A stretch of DNA of 64,000 nt from Branchiostoma floridae (taxonomy: Eukaryota > Chordata > Leptocardii > Amphioxiformes > Branchiostomatidae), in the NCBI RefSeq assembly GCF_000003815.2, contig NC_049991.1, positions 6,768,793-6,832,792 on the forward strand. Direction: 5' to 3'. This document shows positions 13,076-24,700 of the stretch, piece after piece (the stretch's first letter is position 1; every line of letters begins with the position of its first letter). The notes under the pieces are model-generated. The model searched no databases and was not told the origin of the DNA. It saw only the letters and a list, made by a program, of their open reading frames with translations. A program made the position numbers and the translations under genes.

Positions 13076-13548
13076 CGTTAGCACAAGCCAATGAACTTTA
13101 GAGAAAGACAAGGTTTAGGCCATTTTCTGATTAGCTGAGAGCTGATTATTTGCCAAGGAAATGTCGGGCCATTTCGACAGTGCGTGGTTTTACACGGACT
13201 ACGTTCGACTTAGGTCCCATTTCCGTAACGGGGCTCGGACGAGATGTTTGCGGCAGCGAAGAATGTTTACCAAGGAATATACATAAATTATGCTATCGAC
13301 TATGTTTTTTTTACGTTATATGTGTTTTGTTTCCTTTATTATGATATTCTTTTGTTTCCGCAAGCTACCGGCCGGGCCCTGGGTTGGGAAACATGACCTA
13401 GGCCTAAAGCTAAGGGCACAACCCGCCGTACGTGCAAATACGTGCTAAGTGCCAAAACGTGGGCAATCTTTTTGGATCCGTATGTGGTAAGTACCGCCTC
13501 CGTACGAACTCATAGGGAATCCGACGAATTTTGGAGCACACAGACGCG

Positions 13549-13648
13549 NNNNNNNNNNNNNNNNNNNNNNNNNNNNNNNNNNNNNNNNNNNNNNNNNNNN
13601 NNNNNNNNNNNNNNNNNNNNNNNNNNNNNNNNNNNNNNNNNNNNNNNN
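13549..13648. other. Assembly gap of exactly 100 N
   Basis: One hundred consecutive N, the conventional placeholder for a gap of unknown size. The sequence to its left ends inside a MITE whose continuation is found at about 19965. The sequence to its right starts at a point matching about 11377. Confidence 0.99.
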
Positions 13649-13849
13649 TCACAATGTGTCGTTATGACTTATAAAGAAACATATGGCTTACATTTTAAGC
13701 AAAGGTAACTAGTAATTACGCCTCAAATGGTGTTACACCCGTAGGCACTTTCAACTCAGCTTCAGTCAGTTACCTCATGTAAATGACGGTTTCCATTGTT
13801 CACGCAACTGGAGTCCTCTTTCCAAGAAGGAGTCAAGAAGGTTGGCCCA

Positions 13850-14180
13850 GATCACACACGTTTTCATGTCGGCCCGATTCACACACGTTTTTTTGAGTCG
13901 GTACAATTTGAACACGTTTTTAAGTCGGTACGATTTAAACATGTTTTCGAGTCGGTACGATTTAAACGCGTTTTCGAGTCGGTACGATTTAAACTCGTTT
14001 CCGAGTCGGTACGATTTAAACGCGTTCTCGAGTCGGTACGATTTACACACGTTTTTGAATGGGTACGATTTACACACAATTTTTAGTTGTTACGATTTAA
14101 ACACATGTTTTTGATTCGGTCCAATTTACAGAGTCTGACGTTTTTGAGTCGGCCCGATTTACAAACATGTTTTTGAATCT
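13850..14180. repeat. 27-bp minisatellite (second version)
   Basis: About eleven units of GTCGGTACGATTTAAACGCG plus 7 bp. The frames open through it on both strands show 9-residue periodic peptides and have no start or splice context of interest. Confidence 0.9.
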
Positions 14181-15417
14181 AATGTTTGCGGATAAAAGGG
14201 ATGTAGCCGTTAACTTACTTTGAATCCGAGGATAACATTTCGTCCACTCCTGGTGTCTAGATCTGCATATCACATCATTTCCTCCTAGCAAAGCTTTTAA
14301 CTTACGTTTTGAATTCAAGCTGCATCAACGACCAACCATAAAGAGTGACTTTAAATGATATTGAGTTAGGGGCTTTCACTGTGCGAAAGGGTGTCATTTC
14401 CGGACGTTTCTATGTTTGTATACATCCGGATCGGGACCGTTTCCGGATATATCCGGACAATATCCGGACGAAATCTGACATGACTCCCCTGCGTTTTCGG
14501 ATAATTTCAGGAGTCCGGAACGGGACCATTTAATTCCTGCCTCATATCCGGATTTCCAGTAATGGAACGTTTTCGGACTCTTTGGAGACAAAACACGTTC
14601 TGAATACTTCGTATATATCCGGATAATTTCAGGAGTCCGGAACGGGACCAAATAATTACGTCTCATATCCGGATTTCCAGTAATGGAACGTTTTCAGACT
14701 CTTTGGATACAAATCACGTTCCGGATATTTCGTATAAATCCGGATAATTTCAGGAGTCAAGAATGGGACCATATAATCATGTCGCATATCCGGATTCCAA
14801 GCAATGGAACGTTCTAGGACTCTTTGGAGACTAAACACGTTCCGAATATTTAATATTTTCTGAGCGCGTTCGGGGCTATTATGCCCCGGAAAGGTTGCAT
14901 AAACTTAAGATATACTGAAACATCATAGGAACAATACAGCACATTATTTCAGAATATCCAGTAACTTTACGATCATGCTAAATACCTAATATTTAACGTT
15001 TCCTGTCCGTTTTAACCCCGGAAATGCTAACTCGGTAAGGCTACATTTTGTGAAAGCTTTTCAAAGACTTTCCTGTATAAATCAGATGACACAAGTATCA
15101 CAACAAATACATTATGTGGAGGAACAGATCATGTTAACGTCAAAGGGCAAATCAATATGCATTTGTCTCTTAGTCTTACCAAGGACGTTTTAGCTCACTA
15201 CAACACCATTGGTCTTCACAAAAAGTGAAGCTCGAACGAAGCCAAAGTTAAACAGTTCACTGTCAGATCCAATAATATCAAGCCCAAGTCAATAACATCA
15301 TAACAAAACTGATCAGTTTAAATGCACAATATCAAATGTACAGTATCCGACACAAGTCTAACGTTATATACATACTATCAATATTCGTAGGATAAAAATG
15401 TCATTACGATATCAGTA

Positions 15418-15656
15418 CTACAGTCCATTTTCAAGTCCTCTATAACTGTATAAGTCCGTATCGTTGACTGTGGAATCATCGTCCGGGGCGCCCTCTTCTG
15501 CGTCTTTGTGGTAGTGGACGATCATTGGCGACGGAAGATGCTCTGGCAAGACCCCGCAATATCGACGGCACGTCTCGAGGACAGTCCGCTCCATTGCATA
15601 GTCCAGGCACTGTCCGTCTTCAGAGTAGAAACAGTTCTTGCGGGATACAACGGCAC
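15418..15656 (-). CDS. Possible 3' exon with cysteine-rich and acidic segment (inside the CACTA-type element)
   Basis: The frame runs from a good acceptor (TGTGCCAG at 15664-15657) to a TAG at 15420-15418. It encodes about 79 residues with a NCFYSEDGQCLDYAMERT segment, CRRYC, then an acidic tail ending SYRGLENGL. An in-frame stop lies just upstream of the acceptor, so this is only coding if spliced. The acceptor phase fits the donor at 16560 (ACT G | GT GCC), which would join it to the repeat-protein frame upstream. The family is not recognised. The two neighbouring frames also show cysteine-containing peptides, so the correct frame is not certain. It could be a captured host fragment or a decayed exon. 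Confidence 0.35.
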
Positions 15657-15965
15657 CTGGCACAGACTGTCGTAAGTGTTACCAGGAGGTAGGCCTCGGT
15701 CGTGGGTATGGCAGGACAGGCGATTGGGAAACAGAGGCTCAGCGGCTGGAATGAAAAAAAACGGCCAGTAACTGCCCCGAACCAATGAACGGTACATGTG
15801 AAATTATTCAAACAACACGGCCATAAAAATCACAGCAGGACAAGACGGGGACAAAGGCAGGAATCTGGAGTCGGCTATCATCAAAGGGTGCCGGCCACAC
15901 AGATGGCACAGATAAGGACCCCCAAACAACGAATGGAATTTGAATAAGCACACAAATATCACATT

Positions 15966-15998
15966 GGTCCTAGCAAGGAGATTCTCCTCCTTGGTTCT
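15966..15998. repeat. Small CAAGGAG hairpin inside the CACTA-type element
   Basis: CAAGGAG at 15973 and CTCCTTG ending about 15992 form a short stem. It is related to the hairpins at 10945-10965 and 48586-48608. Confidence 0.5.
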
Positions 15999-16446
15999 AT
16001 TAAAGATTTAGCCAGCCAAAACAACAAGACAGGAAAGTTTAGAAGCAACCGTTACGGCACTTACAGCACAAAATAATATGAGAATTTAACTAACTATGGA
16101 ACGGGCAATTTGTAAACAAGCCGGGGATGACACACGGGGGTTCCAACTGAAAGAGAAGTGATCTATCATACAACAATCTTTACAAAAAGATCACACTACT
16201 AATTATTAAATACACAAAACACTAGGAAGGGATAACAGACATTGCTGACAGACATATACGGAACTAAGAACGGTAACTGCTATGTATATACAATCTATGT
16301 ACTAGAGAGCTACACTACTCACTTCTTGGTCCGGTAGCGGCTAGCGGCGGACGGCAACTGATCTAGTTTCAAACCTAACTGCTGTCACCAGCTGGTCTAC
16401 TATTGGTCTAGTCAAGTCATGTGACGTCCTAATATAGCCTTGTTAC

Positions 16447-17481
16447 CTAAGGACTCCTCCAGATGGTTCCAAGCAAGTTAGTGCCATCCATCATGCCTGT
16501 TTCACAGAAACACATGGCATTGTGCATTATTTTTGTGAATAAATGCATCATGTACTTACCAGTTTCAAAGTTGTACACAGCAGCAAACGCTGTGGCGCGG
16601 TGTAGGCTGTTATCTGCAACGACTGCCCCAGTAGGCGCACCGTTGACATGCCAACGTACTGGTCTGCTCGGCACTTTGCACAGCTTGCATAACCGCTTTA
16701 CGAGTGAAGTTGCCTCGTGATATTGTCCGGATATGGACCATTCCCACACAGCAATGCTGGTATTCAATATCATGAGTGACTTTTTGTCATGATATTGTCC
16801 GGATATGGACCTATCCCAAACTGCACCGCTGGGGTGGAGTGTTTTGACTGAACTTTGGTCAAGATATTGTCCGGATATGGACCTATCCCAAATTGCACCG
16901 CTGGTGTGGAGTGTTTTGACTGAACTTTGTTCAAGATATTGTCCGGATATGGACCTATCCCAAACTGCACCGCTGGGGTGGAGTGTTTTGACTGAACTTT
17001 GGTCAAGATATTGTCCGGATATGGACCTATCCCAAACTGCACCGCTGGGGTGGAGTGTTTTGACTGAACTTTGTTCATGATATTGTCCGGATATGGACCT
17101 ATCCCAAACTGCACCGCTGGGGTGGAGTGTTTTGACTGAACTTTGTTCATGATATTGTCCGGATATGGACCTATCCCAAACTGCACCGCTGGGGTGGAGT
17201 GTTTTGACTGAACTTTGTTCATGATATTGTCCGGATATGGACCTATCCCAAACTGCACCGCTGGTGTGGAGTGTTTTGACTGAACTTTGTTCATGATATT
17301 GTCCGGATATGGACCTATCCCAAACTGCACCGCTGGGGTGGAGTGTTTTGAGTGAATGTTGTTCTTGATATTGTCCGGATATGCAAAGAAACAATAATAC
17401 TTGACTCATAATTGTTACCATCGCAAATATTGTTTTCTGTGTCATTTGATTGTAAATGTCGATGTCAATATATTTGCACAT
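16447..17481 (-). CDS. 344-codon frame: signal-like N-terminus, nine 24-aa repeats, cysteine-containing C-terminus
   Basis: The frame starts with ATG at 17481 (a second Met at residue 13) and has a hydrophobic stretch at about residues 18-36 (IFAMVTIMSQVLLFLCISG), like a signal peptide. Nine 24-residue repeats follow, of the type SGQYHEQSSVKTLHPSGAVW + DRSI, then a non-repeat part with RLCKLCKVP, RWHVNGAPTGAVVADN and AFAAVYNFETG. A canonical donor (GAAACTG|GTAAGT) at 16560/16559 lies at the end of that part. Splicing could go to 15656, or to a nearby acceptor before GCATGATGGATGG that keeps the same frame to the stop at 16447. It lies wholly inside the CACTA-type element. The repeat unit is 72 bp and is open in two other frames, so openness alone is weak evidence. 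No family recognised. Confidence 0.4.
   Translation of the reverse strand: MCKYIDIDIYNQMTQKTIFAMVTIMSQVLLFLCISGQYQEQHSLKTLHPSGAVWDRSISGQYHEQSSVKTLHTSGAVWDRSISGQYHEQSSVKTLHPSGAVWDRSISGQYHEQSSVKTLHPSGAVWDRSISGQYHEQSSVKTLHPSGAVWDRSISGQYLDQSSVKTLHPSGAVWDRSISGQYLEQSSVKTLHTSGAIWDRSISGQYLDQSSVKTLHPSGAVWDRSISGQYHDKKSLMILNTSIAVWEWSISGQYHEATSLVKRLCKLCKVPSRPVRWHVNGAPTGAVVADNSLHRATAFAAVYNFETGKYMMHLFTKIMHNAMCFCETGMMDGTNLLGTIWRSP
16725..17390. repeat. 72-bp minisatellite in the CACTA-type element
   Basis: About nine units, each beginning ATATTGTCCGGATATGGACC and containing GGAGTGTTTTGACTGAAC. Successive CATGATATT starts at 17076 and 17148 give a 72-bp period. Outer units are more diverged. The TCCGGATAT core matches the subterminal motif of the host element, so the array probably grew from it. 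Confidence 0.93.
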
Positions 17482-18603
17482 GTATATGGAAGCTTAAGCT
17501 TCAATTACCAGAAAATTAAAGAGTAAACATACATTGACATCGGGCATACTCGTTGTAGAATAAAAACACATCTACAGAAGCAAAAACGTTAATGACGTGT
17601 ATTTCACAAGACAGGAAACCTTTTTTAGGACACCCAACATAACAATCTCGGATTCATGTATGGCAAGAAAAGTAATTTGTTAACCATAAAGTTGTCCGAA
17701 AACTCACCTCTGGAATGTTTCTGTTTTGGACATCTGTCGTAAATGGAACGTAATATGAATTCGGAAGGAGCGAAAATTTCGGCAAAAAATTGCAGTCTTA
17801 TTTGTTCAGATGCGCAATAAAACAATTACCGATTCACAATTCACGTATATAATACCTTTATCGGTAACGGCCAGAATATGCTAACTCCGAATCTGTCCTA
17901 AAACTAATCCATGGAATATCTGTCGCGGATATGTCTCGTAAATGGAAAGAAAAGAAAATAGTATGAATTCGAAAACATGAAACGTCCCTGACACGTATTC
18001 GGAAGAACGGGAAATTCTATCCGTCCGGGCATGTGCTGAAACATTTCATGATTCATGATATTCTGAGACATAATGAATTGAAAGTATCAAATATCATCTG
18101 ACAATGGCCCAGAAATAATGCACATCATGCTTCGTGCAAACTCCTAATTTGTCCGGGTATTCCTTATCGAAATATATGGACCTTGGATATGTAAAGAATG
18201 TAGAACATATCACGTATTCGGAGGCAAGAAACGTCAATGGCGCGTTTCATGAAAAACAGGAAAGTCTTATTTGTCCGGATACATAACAAGACAATTCCTG
18301 ACTCATGATATTTCCAGATATGGGAAATATTGAACATCGTGCCCGGACACAGTCCGAATATTTAGCATGTCCAAAAATATGTCAACTCCGACTTTGTCCG
18401 GAAATCACACCCTTTCGCACAGTGTTTCCGTCCTTCGAATACTAATCCAAAGCTATAAAGACATATGTTAACTGAAAATCGCACTCAGCGTTCTGACGAC
18501 GCATTTTTTTTTGTTTTATGTGTATGTGCGTAGAAAAAAGTAAAATGTTTAAAGAATGACTGAAAAAGCCATAAGCTGGATAGACAGACATAGGACAATT
18601 CTA

Positions 18604-18657
18604 CTAAATGCACTAGATACCCCCCCCCCCCCCCCTACACACACACACACACACACA
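18604..18657. repeat. Poly-C run followed by (CA)n
   Basis: About 15 C followed by a short (AC)n microsatellite, just before the duplicated AGAGCTTCGTG sequence. Confidence 0.9.
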
Positions 18658-18920
18658 AAGAGCTTCGTGTCCTTTCTTTGAAACTATGTAAACTCATAGC
18701 ATTGGAGTCACTTGAAATTTGTTCGAATTTTTATTTGTGAATTTCTTGGTGTTTCCGTAAAAAATTCTAATTTTTTGGAACCTTTAAAAACTGCGACCAA
18801 TTCTCTTAAGCCCGAAGGTCAGGGCATAGCATTAAAATTTGTAACACATGTGTATCTACGGAGGGAGAAGTTAACTGTTAAAAAGTTCTACAATATTTGA
18901 AAGACAAAAGGTCAACTCAC

Positions 18921-18978
18921 ATGTTATGATAAAGCAGTTAAGAGCCAAGAAGACAACAAAACCGCGACCCTTCATCAT
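18921..18978 (-). other. Second copy of LU gene exon 1 (signal peptide)
   Basis: The coding bases match 12351-12408, including the tandem ATG, the donor (ACAT|GTGAG) and the phase. No second pair of LU-domain exons exists in the window. Either the gene has two interchangeable first coding exons, or, as I favour, this is the other allele of the same exon placed in tandem across the assembly gap. Confidence 0.8.
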
Positions 18979-19825
18979 CTTTGACTTTCTTCTTGCAGCA
19001 GGTGCAGGTGCGTGTTGTCTCTCTGGGCCACACAACAAAACACTTTATGACTGACCCTTTGACCCGTGGATGTATGTCCAGAATGGGAACGGCACAAAGT
19101 AAGATATCTTACGTTTCTCAAGATGATTTTTTTCTTTTGCTGTCCACTTCTCAGTATAGAGTTGCACCTACAGTGGTTGGACTTAAGACATATTAGGAAA
19201 TTGAATGTTCAGCGTTAAAATCTGTTAGTAATACAAAAATAATGTTAGACTGACTGAATTCGAGACTTTGCTAAGAGAAGATAACCATTATTCAGAGATG
19301 TCCCCGTCCAAAAAGCAAAAACTCGTTTTTCTTGAATGTTGAGTCGGGACGTGTTTTCCGCTATTAAAATCCATCATTCACTGTTAGCTTGAAGCTATCA
19401 TTCACTGTTATACTGAGGCCTATCTCAGATTAGATCAGTAAGTTGACTCGAATAATGAACGAATTCATAATGATCATTACATAATTTAGATGACTACATT
19501 GTCATTCCAAAGACAGCTGTTACACAGAAGTCATATAACTGCAGCTAAAAGAAGACACTTCGACATTTCTCCATTCTTGATTGAAAAGGACGTAAGGAAA
19601 TGTTGCATAGACTGCAAAATTGCAATATTTAACCCAAGAGTTCCTGGCAAAAGGTATTAAATGTAGCATTCTACGTACTGGATTTAGGCGCGGTATGGAC
19701 AGAAACCCGGTTTGCCTGAATGCTATTATGTCTTTTACGTTCTGTGTGTTTTGTTTCCTTTATTATAATATTTTCGTTTCCACAAGCCACCACCCGGGCC
19801 CTCGGTCGGGAATTATGACCTAGGC

Positions 19826-20118
19826 CTAAAGCTAAGGGCACAACCGTATATGCTGTCTAAGTGCCAAAACGTGGGCAATTTTTGAGGATCCGTACGTAAG
19901 TGGTAAGTACCGCCTCTGTACGAACTCATAGGGAATCCGACAGATTTTGGAGCACACAGACACGCCGTAGAACTTTACGTGCAGGCAAAACTTTGTGTGC
20001 AATCGGGCTGCGGATTTGCAATGTACAGCCTAGACGTTTTTAGAAATACGTGGCGGACGTGGACTCCCCAAAAACGTACATACAAATTGCACGTACGACA
20101 GGTTGTGCCCTTAGCATA
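19826..20118. mobile_element. MITE with GGGCACAACC ends
   Basis: The left end CTAAAGCTAAGGGCACAACC and the right end GGTTGTGCCCTTAGC are inverted. The interior matches 7957-8297 (CCAAAACGTGGGCAAT, GTGGTAAGTACCG, TACGTGGCGGACGTGG). The 138-codon frame here is a shadow of the repeat. Confidence 0.75.
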
Positions 20119-21679
20119 AACCTGGCGTGACGTATTGAGGATGGCGCTGCGCAAACAATTCAAGGTAGCAGAGTACAGTTTTCGGCCTATGGGGCTTCCT
20201 ATAGTTAAGGACCGCAAGGTGACTGACATTGACGCGGATAGAATTATAGTAGGGTGCATTTGGGAAGCACGACAAACGAGTATGCTGAAGTCGAGGGTAC
20301 AGCGTACAAAATAACCGAAAACCAAAAAACATTTTGACGCCCTCTTTAAAATGGGGTAATGCCGGGTCACCCGGAACTGCAGCCGACTCACTTAGACAGC
20401 CAGCTGTAAAGGTCACGCGTATTTATACAACGACAGGCCAAACTGAAAAATCTCATTCGTGCCATCTGAAAGCCGACATATTGTACTACCACACAGTTAA
20501 GTTCATTCCTCGCTTACATGTATCAACGAACGGTTGAAGCTTTCGAACGCACTATGTTTTACCCATACGTCATTGACTCCGGGGTCGCGTAGAAATACTG
20601 TAATCTGCGGCCTTAAACCAACTTGACCTGTCTTTTCTTTTAATTTGTCTATATCAACAACAATTCAGGAATGTGTGTACCAAATATCGCGGAAATCAAA
20701 TGAACCTCCGCACAGATATTGCCAACTTTGTATTTTGTACTTTTCACTGCGGTCCTGTCCTTGGTGCTACCATGCAGGGTGCATGCTATGTAGTGTGTAC
20801 TTAAAGTCTGTGTATTATAGTGTTTTCAATGGAAAATGAACGTTGTTTTTGCTTTATTGACATCCTTTTATGTTTACATGATAGACTTGACAACGGGGCG
20901 GGTGTATGCATCTAGTGTACTTGCGTTGGGTGTGAATGAACTAGATCTAGGAGTTCAGAAAAACTTTGTCATATCATGGATGAATGAATGGAGTTTCCCG
21001 TCACCTATCCTTTCAAATAGCCATGTATAATTGTTTCGTGTATAACGTTTCAAGGGCTGTGTATTGTAAGACGAAATATATGTCGCGGTGAACTGGGGAA
21101 ACGGAGAACGGAAGTAGTATATGTATATATAACTAGTATGCGTATAATAATAACGTTATATTAATCTTTTCTATGTGTAACCTTTCTTAGTAATCTTCAC
21201 ACGGAAGCTGCAACTGTCCTGGGCATTTTAATATGTCCTGAAAACGTCAAGACGTCAACCAAGTTCAGTTATGTATGGCCATAGTCCATGTCTTAGTGCC
21301 GACACGGTCTCAGACGGTAGCGTCTGGATCAGCAGAAGAGAGGCTGGAGCTGGGGTCTCGGGCGGAGAGGCATTCCCGACATACAGACGACGCATTGATT
21401 GGACAGCACTATTCATTCATTCATTCTTTCTTCCATTCGTTCGCCTTTTGCTTTACTTCAAGTATGGGAAGAATGTCTGGTAAGCGATCTAACAAACGTC
21501 GGCAGTGCCGCCGCCCGCAAAGTTTCAAACTTGGAAACACTGTCGCCAAGAAGGATCTGTCAGCGTGCGAGGAGAGACGCGCTACCAGCGGCGAAGTCAC
21601 AGAAGGGGCACCCGACGAGAGCCGTGCGTACAAATACTGTACTCTGCGGCCTCAAAGCTAGGCTGCACCTCGTGACAAA
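20119..21679. other. Intergenic / upstream region of copy B
   Basis: No recognised domain. Frames of 128, 102 and 70 codons overlap at 21271-21707 in three frames on the plus strand, which argues against any one being a gene. The block may include the promoter and 5' UTR of copy B. A short repeat (ATACTGTA.TCTGCGGCCT) occurs at about 20595 and 21637. Confidence 0.4.
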
Positions 21680-21754
21680 ATGGCAAACCTGGACTTTGGA
21701 CCCGTAGGGCCGGCGTGTCATAGGTCAGTCAGAAAGAAACGCTGTACTTTCAAC

Positions 21755-24700
21755 ATGGCGGACAGGGGTTTGATCAATGTTGTTATTTTAGGTGTATCAT
21801 TTATGTTCATTTTCACCGCTTTCAATACGGCGGGTATGATTGAGGTAAGTCAAAATATATGATAATCTTTTACAATTTCATTGAAAATCAAACTGACAAA
21901 AGTACAGTACGTAGGGTAGAACTTGTACAGGAAAGACTCGTGCATTATAGCAGTGCACTAAACTTTGAACTTGGGCCCCAAAGCAAGAAGAATATGCATA
22001 TAGACTTGAGAAAAGGGTAAGTATTACTGTAATACTTAGCTTCGTAACATTTTTCGATACTGATTTCTAAATTTCTAACCCCCATATTATGAACATAAAA
22101 CATGATTATAGTATTGAGCCTTAGATGAGGGTCTGCATGGGGATAGGGGTTGCACTAGCCTGGTTACCAAACCCCAGCCCGATCTCAAGTATCTATTGCG
22201 CAGGGGTCTGGCCGGATGGCATAGGCCGGCTTCTCAATTTTGCCCCTTATAGTGGGCAAAAACCTCACCAATAGAACAGAAGCAGAATCACCCCTACCAT
22301 GATTGGCTAAAGACCCCCAACTGTATTTTTGAATCCATAACAGTAACCACTAACAGATGAAATGTAGCAGTTACTGTAGATAAGACACCCCATGTCCTTG
22401 CTGGGTTAGAGGCTGTTATATTTACCTCATTGAGATCTCAGTTTATCAAACATAACAAACAGAGGTACAAAGCTTGCAGTTTTGAACAAAGTTCTGTTGT
22501 TATTTTGAAAAATGACTCAACACACCATTGAGCCATATCTAGTCCCTGATTCGCTACTGTGATAGCCTGCTGACCAACTGTGGTATATTGTAACTGGCTA
22601 CCTGTGGTGATAGTTTTGCCATCAATCCTAGGTTCTCCTCCCTCTGATCATTAAGGGCCTTCGAGAACATGTCTACAGCCATCCTGCCAGACCCCAACAC
22701 GAAAGATACTTTTGAGGTTGGGGTATGGTATCCAGGCTAGGGTTGTACCGACAACGCTTTACACTAAAATTTAGAAGAACCCCCTACGTATTCCGCTAAA
22801 AACGTAGGAGGTTCTTCTAAATAGAACAGAAGAACTAAATGGAACAGTGCTATGCATAGCACGGCTGTTACGCCAAGGCTTAACAGCCGTAAATAATATG
22901 GCTTTCCCTACGTATTGCATTAACTTAAAATAGGATTCCTACGTCTTACGAAAAAGGGGCAATTTATTTGCTGCCCCTCTTATATAACAAAATTTTGTCG
23001 ACGTCATTATTCTTGATAAAAAATATTGCACTAGAATCACTGAATCAAACAATGCTCCTATTGAATACTTGACATCTTCCACAGTTTGAAGACGCTATCA
23101 GGGATGTAGACTAGTAGCCTATTAGATATTAGAGTGTGAGAAATTACAATTTCCTTGGATTTTTGTTGGAAGAAAAACTGTTTCTTTACACCTATTTTGT
23201 TAATATTATAAATAAAGATATAAGCTAGTCAGCCTATCTTAACTTTAATTATAAAAAGAGCATCACATTTGTTTTTTGTTGATATTTCCTTTTTTTTAGA
23301 TTAGAAAAGTACAAACACCACTTTCTTTGCAGGAAACCGTCATACAAAGTGTTCAGAAAGAAGGGAAGTTCGATGGAGGCAGTGGCTATATCAGGTAAAT
23401 TCTGATTGTTTGTATCATTTTATTAAATATATCCTTTCATCAACAAATACAAGACACTGATATGAGCACTATCATAGCAAACAAATAAATCACGATATTC
23501 AGGTTAAATTGTAAATTAAAAGGTTTAGTAGTTAATTCAGTCAGTCGTTCAGTATCTACAATGCACGTTTGGCTTGAATTAAAAATTTTACTGTTAGTTT
23601 CATTAGAGGGCCCTCAGTAACAGGTAGATACGGGCAGAGTTAGGTAGACTGTTTAAATCAAGGATGGGATGGCCATGGCATTGGGGCCCAATAGGTGTTT
23701 TTCTAAATTTACAATTGGTAATTGGCAAAAAACGACGGAATCTATATACATGTAACTTATTAAGTATGTTGTACCAGATAAAATGGAAATCTGCAAATCT
23801 CGCTATCTTTTCTCTGTATCTGTATACCAGATATAACAATCTTTTGGCGTCATACTCTTCGTGTTTTTTTCTGTGTACCGGTATAATTGCCATTCAGCGT
23901 AACAGGCCTGCTTCTACTTGACAAGCTGATTAAGTTAAAACATACTATCTATTCTACCTACATGTTATCTATCATACCAATTGCAATGCAGTCTGGCTAT
24001 CATCTACACTGTGTTCGCTGCGGCTAACTGGGGTGCCCCACCAGTGGTGAGTGTATGCGGTCCCCGGAACTCCATGGTCCTAGGAGCATTCCTGTACTGG
24101 TAAGGAAGATTAGCACATTCACATTTAATATGTAATGTATGTATGTATTAAATAACATAATATAATATGATATGATATGATATGATATGATATGATATAA
24201 TATAATATAATAATCATTAATCACAAAAATTAGAGGTACGAGTGTTAGAGACTCAGAATGCTGTTACTTTCGGCTGATTAAGGTTACCTATTCTCCTTTA
24301 TGCAGCCTCTTTATAGCCGTGTTCATCTATCCAATGGTTTGGGCTCTGTACCTGGGATCTGTCTTACTCGGACTGGGCGCTGCAAGTAAGGCTGAAAAAA
24401 ATTGAGTCTCTCCTGGTACAGATTGGAATCGGGTATTTGCTAGAACAATGAGTGACTGGAACACAAAGAATACAGCTTGGGTTAGGGTTAATGGTATTGT
24501 ACAGTAAGTCTAACCCTAATCGAAGCCCATTCTGTACTAACTCGTATATAGAAGATTCGCGAATTTGCTTCTACCCCTGTCAAATTATCCACGATCTTCG
24601 GGCGTATCGATGGAAGGTCGGCCATATTTCAGATCAACAGATGGTTGCTAATTTTTCACATGAAAATCGTCCCCGTCAGATATAATCCATACTTCGTACC

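Larger units (their letters stand above)
11375..13548. repeat. First version of a duplicated locus (left of the gap)
   Basis: From about 11375 (CAATGTGTCGTTTATGACTT) to the gap, the sequence is collinear with 13649-19970. It includes a 27-bp minisatellite, LU exon 1, intronic sequence and the start of the 19.8-kb MITE family. By eye about 95 percent of aligned bases agree around the LU exon. The two versions meet head to tail exactly at the run of Ns. Confidence 0.85.
14377..18424. mobile_element. CACTA-type (EnSpm-like) non-autonomous DNA transposon, 4,048 bp
   Basis: The left end, CACTGTGCGAAAGGGTGT from 14377, and the right end, ending CACAGTG at 18424, form inverted repeats of about 28 bp with one mismatch. 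TTT lies directly outside both ends (14374-14376 and 18425-18427), a 3-bp target duplication. CACTR ends with a 3-bp duplication are the hallmark of the CACTA/EnSpm superfamily. TCCGGATA words are dense near both ends, including three roughly 121-bp tandem units at 14499-14850, like the subterminal motifs of that group. The interior holds a 72-bp minisatellite and gene-like exons on the minus strand. I see no transposase, so the copy is non-autonomous. The matching locus version left of the gap lacks this element. Confidence 0.85.
13649..19970. repeat. Second version of the duplicated locus, carrying a CACTA-type insertion
   Basis: Collinear with 11375-13548 once 14377-18424 is removed. It begins at the base after the gap and runs through the 27-bp minisatellite, a second LU exon 1 (18921-18978), and the GGGCCCT... 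MITE entry at about 19797-19970. Small indels and scattered substitutions separate the two versions. Confidence 0.85.

Noticed and set aside
13879-14079. Periodic frames in the 27-bp minisatellite
   Set aside because: Open in several frames only because 27 is a multiple of three. Present in both allelic versions with different unit numbers.
16770-17330. Plus- and minus-strand frames of 91 and 186 codons through the 72-bp array
   Set aside because: A repeat unit divisible by three keeps any stop-free frame open. Only the 344-codon frame extends into non-repeat sequence with a start and splice sites.
21275-21661. 128-codon plus-strand frame upstream of copy B
   Set aside because: Overlaps two other open frames on the same strand, with no recognised domain or splice border. 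More likely 5' flank.
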